A stretch of 14,757 nt of DNA, taken from positions 1 through 14,757 of the forward strand of contig CAMWKY010000018.1 in assembly GCA_947174965.1 (NCBI GenBank), in the 5' to 3' direction. Below are positions 6,535 to 13,819 of this stretch, one piece after another. This DNA comes from an uncultured Ruminococcus sp. Lineage in GTDB: Bacteria > Bacillota > Clostridia > Oscillospirales > Ruminococcaceae. Made by a program: the position numbers and the translations under genes. The notes under the pieces were generated by a model. That model was given only the letters and a program-made list of their open reading frames with translations. It was not told where the DNA came from and searched no databases. Within the stretch, counting starts at the first letter, position 1. Every line of letters starts with the position of its first letter.

Positions 6535-7263
6535 TTATTCAGTCATTTCCCAGTTGTGATAAACGTTCTGAACATCATCATTATCTTCGAGATGTTCAAG
6601 CAGAAGATTCATTTTCTTGATGTGTTCTTCGTCAGTAAGAGTTGTGTAAGTTGCAGGAATCATTTCGGATTCGGCAGATATTACATTGTAGCCTTTTTCT
6701 GTAAGACCCTCCCTTAAAGCATGGAGATTTTCGGGTGCGCACTCAATTTCAACAGTTTCCTCGTTTACCTCCAAATCATCTCCGCCACATTCAAAAACAT
6801 CGTCCATGACAGTATCTTCATCAAGACCAGTATTTTCAAGAATTACAATACCTTTTTTGCTGAACATGAATGAAACACAGCCTGTTGTACCAAGATTTCC
6901 GCCGAATTTGTCAAAATAGTGACGTACATCACCGGCAGTTCTGTTTTTATTGTCCGTGAGACACTCTACTATAACAGCTACACCGTTAGGACCATAGCCC
7001 TCGTAAATCATAGTTTCATAGTTATTCTTATCCTCACCGCCCGCAGCTTTCTTGATAACACGTTCAATATTATCGTTAGGCACGTTATTAGCCTTTGCTT
7101 TTGCAATAAGGTCACGGAGTTTGCTGTTGTTATTCGGGTCAGGACCGCCCTCCCTTACTACAACAGTGATTTCTCTGCCAATTTTAGTAAAAATCTTACC
7201 TTTAACAGCGTCTGTAGCCTCTTTTTTACGTTTGATATTATTCCATTTTGAATGACCTGACAT
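6535..7263 (-). CDS. yebC: YebC/PmpR (TACO1) family protein
   Basis: A 242-residue protein of the universal YebC/TACO1 family. It starts with the hallmark MSGHSKWNNIKRKK and continues with IFTKIGREI, the acidic and glycine-rich linker AAGGEDKNNYE, IYEGYGPNGVA and the NKNRTAGDVR motif. Members were first described as DNA-binding regulators; more recent work assigns them to translation, where they relieve ribosome stalling on proline-rich stretches. The translational neighbourhood here suits that role. I chose the ATG at 7263-7261, which has AAGGAGA upstream; a longer in-frame start at 7311 would add 16 residues that the family lacks. It is the last gene before the shared terminator. Confidence 0.95.
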   Translation of the reverse strand: MSGHSKWNNIKRKKEATDAVKGKIFTKIGREITVVVREGGPDPNNNSKLRDLIAKAKANNVPNDNIERVIKKAAGGEDKNNYETMIYEGYGPNGVAVIVECLTDNKNRTAGDVRHYFDKFGGNLGTTGCVSFMFSKKGIVILENTGLDEDTVMDDVFECGGDDLEVNEETVEIECAPENLHALREGLTEKGYNVISAESEMIPATYTTLTDEEHIKKMNLLLEHLEDNDDVQNVYHNWEMTE

Positions 7264-7276
7264 TTTTAGTCTCTCC

Positions 7277-7471
7277 TTATTCTGATGTAATATAGTTTTC
7301 GTCCGTACCACTTTGGATTCTTCTTAGCTTGTTTTTCTTGCTTTCATGGTAATCAATGATTGCCATAACAGATGCACCAACAACAAAGCCTGCTGCAAAT
7401 CCTGCAAGTACTTTGAGAACGGAGCTTTCAATTGCTTTTGTAACTTCTTTTTCAATGTAAAGTTCTTCCAT
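7277..7471 (-). CDS. Small single-helix membrane protein, unknown function
   Basis: A 64-residue protein beginning MEELYIEKEV. It has an amphipathic charged N-terminus, one glycine/alanine-rich hydrophobic helix at about residues 22-43 (VLKVLAGFAAGFVVGASVMAI) and a basic then polar tail (HESKKNKLRR). The ATG at 7471 is preceded by GGCAGGA; an in-frame ATG at 7489 would overlap the upstream gene. It starts 14 bases after the mini-RNase III stop and ends 13 bases before yebC, whose ribosome binding site overlaps its stop. It is thus firmly inside the operon. The helix composition with small residues (GxxxG-like spacing) suggests helix packing or oligomerisation. I do not recognise a family. Confidence 0.7.
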   Translation of the reverse strand: MEELYIEKEVTKAIESSVLKVLAGFAAGFVVGASVMAIIDYHESKKNKLRRIQSGTDENYITSE

Positions 7472-7485
7472 TTTTTTCCTGCCTT

Positions 7486-7899
7486 TCAAGTTCCGAAATC
7501 TATCGGAGCATTTTTTATTATGATTTCAAAAAGTTCATTGATTCTGTCATTTTTTTCAAGAAGATACAGATAACCAAAAAGGCACTCTATAGCTGTCGCC
7601 CGTCTGTATTCAATTGCATCAGCGTGTTTCGGAACAGTATTTCCTGTTGCGTTTCTTCCACGTTTAAGAACAGCAAATTCTTTTTCCGTGAGATATTGTG
7701 ACAATATATCATACTTTGATGACTGAAACTCTGCACATACAAGCTTTATCTTTGCAGAATGAAACTTTGCTACAGGCATATTTGCAATTCTCAACAGATA
7801 TTCCCTTACAAGAGTATCATAAACACTGTCGCCGAGAAATGCAAGGCTAAGCGGACTGTACATATTAACATCACGTTCTGTAAAAATCTTTTTTTCCAT
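7486..7899 (-). CDS. mrnC: Mini-ribonuclease III
   Basis: A 137-residue protein consisting only of an RNase III catalytic domain, with no double-stranded RNA-binding domain. In Bacillus subtilis this enzyme matures 23S rRNA. The catalytic signature is LAFLGDSVYDTLVRE (19-33, Asp24) with the second acidic residue Glu105 in RRATAIECLFGYLYLL. LKRGRNATGNTVPKHAD (78-94) is the family-specific loop. The ATG at 7899 lies two bases after the obg stop and has no Shine-Dalgarno sequence, so it probably depends on ribosomes finishing obg. A TTG at 7905, overlapping that stop as TTGA, is an alternative that would add two residues. All active-site positions I can identify are intact. Confidence 0.94.
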   Translation of the reverse strand: MEKKIFTERDVNMYSPLSLAFLGDSVYDTLVREYLLRIANMPVAKFHSAKIKLVCAEFQSSKYDILSQYLTEKEFAVLKRGRNATGNTVPKHADAIEYRRATAIECLFGYLYLLEKNDRINELFEIIIKNAPIDFGT

Positions 7900-7901
7900 A
7901 A

Positions 7902-9235
<1,334 letters not shown>

Positions 9236-9253
9236 ATGACGCAATGATATTGC

Positions 9254-9535
9254 TTACTGTTCTGTATAGACAGAAACTTTCTTGCGGTCACGACCTAAAC
9301 GTTCAAATTTTACCTTGCCACTTACTGTAGCGAAGATTGTATCATCTGAACCGATACCAACACCAACACCCGGGTGGATATGTGTACCTCTCTGGCGAAC
9401 GATGATATTTCCAGCTTTTACAAACTGACCGTCAGCACGTTTTACGCCAAGTCTTTTTGACTCTGAGTCACGACCATTCTTTGTAGAACCAACACCCTTT
9501 TTATGAGCGAAGAACTGCATACTAATCTTGAACAT
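9254..9535 (-). CDS. rpmA: 50S ribosomal protein L27 with cleavable N-terminal extension
   Basis: A 93-residue L27, located near the peptidyl transferase centre. The N-terminus [17 protein letters not shown] carries the Firmicutes-type extension that a dedicated protease removes after QFF (predicted between Phe9 and Ala10), exposing the AHKKG end of the mature protein. The usual residue before QFF is leucine; here it is methionine. The remainder ([25 protein letters not shown]) is standard L27. GGAGGT inside the last codons of prp serves as the ribosome binding site. The protease gene prp lies immediately upstream. Confidence 0.97.
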   Translation of the reverse strand: MFKISMQFFAHKKGVGSTKNGRDSESKRLGVKRADGQFVKAGNIIVRQRGTHIHPGVGVGIGSDDTIFATVSGKVKFERLGRDRKKVSVYTEQ

Positions 9536-9541
9536 TGTTAC

Positions 9542-9856
9542 TTACACCTCCGAAATAGTGATTTTAATGGTTTTTGGAAATTCCTCAATGATTAGTTCAA
9601 AATGATGCATAAGCTGTTTGATGATTTTAGAGGCTGTTTCGTTGTCTGCACTTTTTATACGACATTCGACAATACCTCCGTTGACACTGACTTTTGCATC
9701 ACATCTGAACTCGGAAAGCATATTTACAGTGAGCTGAACAGCAGAAGAAACCGCCGCACACACAATGTCTTTTCCTCTTACGGCATAACCTGTATGACCG
9801 CTTATTTTAAATCCGGAGAAAATTCCATTAGTTTTGTAAAATTTCGACTGAACCAT
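9542..9856 (-). CDS. prp: Prp, cysteine protease that trims ribosomal protein L27
   Basis: A 104-residue protein of the YsxB/Prp family, encoded between L21 and L27 as in Bacillus and Staphylococcus. The catalytic pair is His21 in ISGHTGYA and Cys33 in GKDIVCAAVSSAV. The rest is a small alpha/beta fold with the C-terminal helix HHFELIIEEFPKTI. It removes the N-terminal extension of L27, a step known to be essential in Staphylococcus aureus. The ATG follows the L21 stop by two bases with only AAGG as a ribosome binding site, so it is probably translated by coupling and at a lower level than the ribosomal proteins. Confidence 0.95.
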   Translation of the reverse strand: MVQSKFYKTNGIFSGFKISGHTGYAVRGKDIVCAAVSSAVQLTVNMLSEFRCDAKVSVNGGIVECRIKSADNETASKIIKQLMHHFELIIEEFPKTIKITISEV

Positions 9857-9858
9857 GA

Positions 9859-10170
9859 TTAAGCCTTGATAGCTTCAATCTTAACCTGAGTGTAAGGCTG
9901 TCTGTGACCCTGCTTTTTCTTTTCGCCTTTCTTTGGCTTATAAGTGAAAACAGTGATTTTCTTGGACTTGCCGTTCTTAACAACCTTAGCTTCAACAACA
10001 GCACCTTCAACATAAGGAGTTCCAACCTTGATGCTGTCACCAGTGTTTACAGCAACAACCTTATCAAAAGTGATAGCCTGTTCTGCTTCAACTGCGAGCT
10101 TTTCAATGAAGATAACGTCTCCCTCATTTACCTGATACTGCTTTCCGCCTGTTTCGATAACTGCGTACAT
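9859..10170 (-). CDS. rplU: 50S ribosomal protein L21
   Basis: A 103-residue L21, normal in length. Signatures are [14 protein letters not shown] at the N-terminus, [14 protein letters not shown] in the middle and the basic [28 protein letters not shown] near the C-terminus, which contacts 23S rRNA. It is the first gene of the operon and lies behind a strong promoter and a structured leader of about 79 bases. The ribosome binding site is AGGCAGGTG, spaced by GTGTACTAAA before the ATG at 10170. Confidence 0.98.
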   Translation of the reverse strand: MYAVIETGGKQYQVNEGDVIFIEKLAVEAEQAITFDKVVAVNTGDSIKVGTPYVEGAVVEAKVVKNGKSKKITVFTYKPKKGEKKKQGHRQPYTQVKIEAIKA

Positions 10171-10249
10171 TTTAGTACACCTGCCTTTTTATATAAACTC
10201 GCTGCATCAGGCGTACTTATTGCACTTAGAAAGCCTGTCTGCAAGCGGT
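10171..10249 (-). ncRNA. Structured rplU leader, probable L21 leader element
   Basis: The 5' leader of the L21 mRNA can form one long hairpin. An outer helix pairs GCU(U)GCA (10246-10240) with UGCAGC (10206-10201). After a small internal loop, an inner helix pairs CAGGC (10237-10233) with GCCUG (10212-10208), capped by a loop of about 20 bases containing AAGUGCAAUAAGUAC. Firmicutes are known to carry an L21 leader RNA family upstream of rplU, thought to bind the protein and repress its own operon. The placement fits; the match to the family consensus is my inference. Confidence 0.6.
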
Positions 10250-10255
10250 ATTATT

Positions 10256-10284
10256 ATTTTATCACACTTTTTGGAAATTGTCAA
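10256..10284 (-). promoter_or_regulatory. Strong sigma-A promoter for the rplU operon
   Basis: Minus-strand TTGACA (10284-10279, perfect) is followed by a 17-base spacer and TAAAAT (10261-10256), which is also preceded by TGA as an extended -10. This is the closest match to consensus in the window, as expected for ribosomal protein genes. Transcription would start near 10249. Confidence 0.85.
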
Positions 10285-10303
10285 GTCTTTTTTGCGTATT
10301 TTT

Positions 10304-10346
10304 CAAAAAAATTATACAGTACAGCAGAAAAATATCCGCTGTACTG
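10304..10346 (-). terminator. Intrinsic terminator after the 389-residue protein gene
   Basis: On the minus strand CAGTACAGC and GCTGTACTG form a perfect nine-pair stem around a 12-base loop, followed by TATAATTTTTTT. It begins 11 bases after the stop codon and isolates the rplU promoter from upstream transcription. Confidence 0.88.
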
Positions 10347-10356
10347 ATTAATTGTT

Positions 10357-11526
10357 TTACCAGACCTTGTAATTTTCACTGCTGATTTTATAAGCAGTTC
10401 CAGGTACAAACAAATCTTTAGGTTCGTGACCTTGTTCCTGATTGACTTTTCTGAGTTCTCTGAAAGCGACACTGTTCATAACAATTTTCTGGACATCTGC
10501 CTGCGGAGGTCTTGTATTGAGAAACTCAAGTACAGCCTGCTGAATGTAGAAATATGAACGGAGCTGAGTTTTCTTGAACTCAATTCTTGCATCATCTTCG
10601 AGGAGGAAAAGACTGTCGCCCTCCTGATAGCCGAGAGTGAGTTTAGCAAGAATTTCAGGAATGAATATTCTTACTTCTGCGGCAATATCCTTGTTTCCTG
10701 CAATTTCGTCAAGTTCTTCTGCCATTTTGAGATATTCTTCACGGTTGTTTGTATTGCACATCTTTTCAAGAGCAGCTTTTGCGGTTTTCATGACAACTTC
10801 TTTCTTGAAAGGACATTTATCGTCTTCACGCTGTACAAAAATAGCGTACTGTTTTTCACAAAGGAATCTTTCAGATGCATTCCATGTATCGATATATTCC
10901 TTGTATGGTCTTGCAAGTTCATTGCATACAGAGCCGTTTACACGGACTTCAATAATTTCATTCTCTTTGTGCTTTGCAAGATAAATTCTTACCCAGTAGT
11001 ATTTTTTTGAACCAAGATACTTTGGTATCTGATTGATGATGCCGTTGATGAGCATAACAGGCTTTTCATCAGGCTGAGTACCGATTCTTACAATTGACTG
11101 TGCATACATATCATATTCATAGTGCTGATTGAGATATGTTGATGTAATGTGGAAAGGATTTTTCTTGAACATTGACTGGTCAAGCGGGTGCCATACTCCG
11201 CCGTAGAAAATATCGGCAGCCATTTTTGCAGCATCTTCATAAGTTTCGCCCTGAGCGTCAACAGGTTCAATCAAAGGCTCGTCAAAATCATCATGTTCAA
11301 CAATGAAAATAGCCTGAAGAAGTTTTACATTTTCCTTGTCCTCTGTTCTTCCGATTCTCACGTCAACTGTAAAGCCTCGTGGCATGATGATACAGCCGTC
11401 ATAGAGTGTTCCTTTGAGTTTTTCATTGAGTGCATTGAGGATTGCCTCTTTGTAGTCAAAGCCTTTTTCTTCTGATGCAGCATTAGCAACTGCTTCTTCC
11501 TGATTTTTTTTCTTGAATAATGCCAT
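10357..11526 (-). CDS. Uncharacterised 389-residue cytoplasmic protein
   Basis: I do not recognise a family with certainty. The protein has no signal peptide or membrane segment. It begins MALFKKKNQEEA, followed by a charged, probably helical stretch. Residues about 25-155 form a mixed alpha/beta region with distinctive segments such as TLYDGCIIMPRGFTVDVRIG, DDFDEPLIEPV and GGVWHPLD. Residues about 160-240 have aromatic-rich strands (YYWVRIYLAKH). The C-terminal half is mostly helical (FKKEVVMKTAKAALEKM, IFIPEILAKLTLGYQ). It has an AAGGAG ribosome binding site and a strong terminator, so it is a real gene. It lies 150 bases after prmA and may be transcribed from there or from a weak promoter in the gap. 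Codon use and base composition look like the neighbours, with no sign of recent transfer. Confidence 0.8.
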   Translation of the reverse strand: MALFKKKNQEEAVANAASEEKGFDYKEAILNALNEKLKGTLYDGCIIMPRGFTVDVRIGRTEDKENVKLLQAIFIVEHDDFDEPLIEPVDAQGETYEDAAKMAADIFYGGVWHPLDQSMFKKNPFHITSTYLNQHYEYDMYAQSIVRIGTQPDEKPVMLINGIINQIPKYLGSKKYYWVRIYLAKHKENEIIEVRVNGSVCNELARPYKEYIDTWNASERFLCEKQYAIFVQREDDKCPFKKEVVMKTAKAALEKMCNTNNREEYLKMAEELDEIAGNKDIAAEVRIFIPEILAKLTLGYQEGDSLFLLEDDARIEFKKTQLRSYFYIQQAVLEFLNTRPPQADVQKIVMNSVAFRELRKVNQEQGHEPKDLFVPGTAYKISSENYKVW

Positions 11527-11676
11527 TTTTTCACATTCTCCTTGTTAAATATATTGTTTTATTGCAACACTGCACAAAATCCGCAAAATATCACAGACTT
11601 TGTGTGATGTTGTTTGTTTATAAACCGAATCCGTTCAGGAGCATTTTCAACTCCCGAACATTTCCGGTATTATATG
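11527..11676. other. 150-base intergenic region with two hairpins
   Basis: Between prmA and the 389-residue gene there are two inverted repeats. GTTCGGGAG/CTCCTGAAC (minus strand, 11659-11633) makes nine pairs with one G-U and a nine-base loop, but has no U-tract. ATCACA/TGTGAT (11590-11608) makes six pairs and is followed on the minus strand by ATATTTT. No convincing promoter is visible. They may be weak terminators, RNA processing sites or regulator sites. Confidence 0.4.
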
Positions 11677-12642
11677 TTATTTTGTAAACTGCGCCGCAGC
11701 CCAGCCCTCTTTTATGCTTACATTTTGTTTTATAAATCCGACATTTTCAACTGCTGTCAGAACTTCTTCCATACGTTCCTCAATTATGCCAGAAATTATA
11801 AGTGTTCCGCCATCTTTGAGATAACGCATAAAATAGTATTTCATGGCTATAAGCACATCAGCAACTATATTTGCCGTAATTACGTCATATTTATTGTCGA
11901 TTTCTTCGGCAAGAGATTCATTATTAAGAATATTGCCGAAAAAGGTTTTGTATTTTTCTTCAGGAATATTATTTTTTACAGCGTTTTCCTTTGCAGTTGC
12001 AACAGCATTTTCTTCAATATCAACAGCAACAGCATTTTCTGCGCCAAGAAGTACAGATGCAATTGAAAGAATACCACTGCCACAGCCTATATCAAGGACT
12101 TTTTCACCGTTTTTTATACAGTTCTCAAGAAGTTCAAGACAGAGTCTTGTTGTGTGATGCTGACCTGTTCCGAAACTTGATGCAGGGTCTATTTCAAGGA
12201 CTGTTCTGTTGTCATCGTTGCTGTATTCTTCCCATGACGGTTTAACGGCAAGTCTGTCGCCAATTTTGAAGGGTTTGAAATACTGTTTCCAGTTGTTAGC
12301 CCAGTCCTCCTCACGTATACTTGAAAGTTCCGCCTCTAAACGTCCGTAAATGCCGTCTGTATCAGCAGATTTCATTTCCGCAAGCATTGATTTGATTGAT
12401 AAAAGCATATCAGCTCTCTGATTATTGCATGGAAGATAAACTGTTATGCAGGTTTCACAATCGGCAAGTCCCATTAAGTCGTTGTCAATATAGTCCCACT
12501 GTCCGTTTTTATTTTCAAGAAACTCATTGAAATCATCAGAATCCTTGATAACAAAACCCTTTATACCAATATCCATAAGATTTGAGCATATGATTTCTAT
12601 GCCGTCAGCGGTTGTGTATATGTTGACTTCTGTCCATTCCAT
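11677..12642 (-). CDS. prmA: Ribosomal protein L11 methyltransferase
   Basis: A 321-residue SAM-dependent methyltransferase that trimethylates lysines and the N-terminus of ribosomal protein L11. It has the N-terminal substrate-binding domain (about 1-115, ending in EEDWANNWKQYFKPFKIG, a family hallmark) and a Rossmann methyltransferase domain. Motifs are IDPASSFGTGQHHTT (151-165), VLDIGCGSGILSIA (182-195, the SAM site), VAVDIEENAV and DVITANIVADVL. The C-terminus keeps SGIIEERMEEV. AAAGGAG overlaps the stop of the upstream dockerin gene, 15 bases before the start, so the two appear co-transcribed even though their functions differ. Confidence 0.95.
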   Translation of the reverse strand: MEWTEVNIYTTADGIEIICSNLMDIGIKGFVIKDSDDFNEFLENKNGQWDYIDNDLMGLADCETCITVYLPCNNQRADMLLSIKSMLAEMKSADTDGIYGRLEAELSSIREEDWANNWKQYFKPFKIGDRLAVKPSWEEYSNDDNRTVLEIDPASSFGTGQHHTTRLCLELLENCIKNGEKVLDIGCGSGILSIASVLLGAENAVAVDIEENAVATAKENAVKNNIPEEKYKTFFGNILNNESLAEEIDNKYDVITANIVADVLIAMKYYFMRYLKDGGTLIISGIIEERMEEVLTAVENVGFIKQNVSIKEGWAAAQFTK

Positions 12643-12657
12643 TGAATAAAAACTCCT

Positions 12658-13788
12658 TTAATTGTTAATTAATTTTATTAGTGCAATAACATCGCCTGAA
12701 TCAATAATTCCGTCAAAATTTATATCAGCTGCACTAAGTTCTGAATCTGAAAGAGTTGAAACTCCGTCAGCAAGCAACTCTTTCTGCTGAAGATACGTAT
12801 TAAGCAAAGCAAGGTCATATTTGTCAACACTGCTGTCATTATTTATGTCGCCTGTAATCTGATAAGCTGATTCTGTTTCTGAAAAAAGATTAATATCAAC
12901 CCAGCCTGTAAAATCAGATGATTCAATAAGTCCGTAGTTTTCACAATATGCTGAAATTTTAACAACATTTCCGGAAGTAAGAGTTGCTGAAATGCTGTTG
13001 CCGTTTATTTCGGAATAAACTGTCACGGGTTCACCGTTCTGAACGAAATATTCAACAGGTTCTGTAAGTGTGATTATATTATTTTCAGGCTTATAATTGG
13101 TATCGGGAAGATTTTTTCCTTTAAGATACCAAAATTCACCTTGCAATCCGTCAGGATAGACAGTATAAAGGTCGCTTTCCTGATTGGCAGGGTCGCACAT
13201 AATTATATTACCGTTACCTGATACATTTTTGATATATACCCAGTGAAAGCCATTGTTCTGCATGGCAACTCTTGCTATAATATAATATCCATCATTCATC
13301 AAGGCTCTTATTTCGTCGGCAACTTCTGATTTTTCAGTGCTTGCAAAATCTCTGTCTCCGCCCCATTCAATTTGTGGTATAATTTCATGTACTGTTCCCC
13401 AGCTTGCAATTGCTCCGCCAGAGGTAAAGCCGTTCATATTTGTATATGCATTAGCAAGTATTTCAGGGCTGAACTGTTCAATATCAGTTATACCCATATT
13501 TGCCAATGCTGTATTGTCAATAGAATCAGAATCCATAGCCATAATAGCTAAAGATGTGATAAGACAACCAGAACTTCTTATATCTGTATCGCCCATAGGT
13601 GTATTGCCCCAGCGTTCATCAATCTGACTCCATGAGAGATATTCATTGTAAACTGATACTTCTGATTGTACTGAAATATCATCAGCTACAGAAGTTTTTG
13701 GTGCGATAAAGCATAATGACATTACAAAAGCAGACATTACGCTGAAAAATTTTAATCCTGAATTACATCGGTTATGCAGATACTGCAC
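12658..13788 (-). CDS. Secreted C39-like papain-fold protein with SH3-like region and type I dockerin
   Basis: A 376-residue exported protein. A signal peptide covers about residues 1-35 (cleavage near SVA-DD). A C39-like papain fold spans about 50-228: Cys75 in SSGCLITSL follows WSQIDERWGNTPMG, His182 is in NNGFHWVYIKN and Asp199 in CDPAN, a plausible catalytic triad. An SH3-like segment follows (about 244-302, ending FTGWVDINLF). The C-terminus is a two-repeat dockerin (313-376): DINNDSSVDKYD and DINFDGIIDSGD have calcium ligands at positions 1, 3, 5, 9 and 12. Dockerins bind cohesins of cellulosome scaffolds, so the protein is probably displayed on a cell-surface or secreted complex. The start is GTG at 13788, fixed by AAAGGAGG. 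The substrate is unknown. Confidence 0.88.
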   Translation of the reverse strand: MQYLHNRCNSGLKFFSVMSAFVMSLCFIAPKTSVADDISVQSEVSVYNEYLSWSQIDERWGNTPMGDTDIRSSGCLITSLAIMAMDSDSIDNTALANMGITDIEQFSPEILANAYTNMNGFTSGGAIASWGTVHEIIPQIEWGGDRDFASTEKSEVADEIRALMNDGYYIIARVAMQNNGFHWVYIKNVSGNGNIIMCDPANQESDLYTVYPDGLQGEFWYLKGKNLPDTNYKPENNIITLTEPVEYFVQNGEPVTVYSEINGNSISATLTSGNVVKISAYCENYGLIESSDFTGWVDINLFSETESAYQITGDINNDSSVDKYDLALLNTYLQQKELLADGVSTLSDSELSAADINFDGIIDSGDVIALIKLINN

Positions 13789-13797
13789 TGGTATCGA

Positions 13798-13805
13798 CCT
13801 CCTTT
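13798..13805 (-). promoter_or_regulatory. Ribosome binding site fixing a GTG start
   Basis: AAAGGAGG on the minus strand lies nine bases before the GTG at 13788-13786. The next in-frame ATG (residue 18) falls inside the signal peptide and has no such site, so GTG is the start. Confidence 0.8.
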
Positions 13806-13819
13806 AAAAATCAAACAAA

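Noticed and set aside
9904..10347. 147-residue plus-strand frame over rplU and its leader
   Set aside because: It is antisense to L21, its leader, promoter and the upstream terminator, and shows no domain.
11614..12066. 150-residue plus-strand frame over the end of prmA
   Set aside because: It is antisense to the prmA methyltransferase domain and cysteine- and phenylalanine-rich in a way typical of shadow frames.
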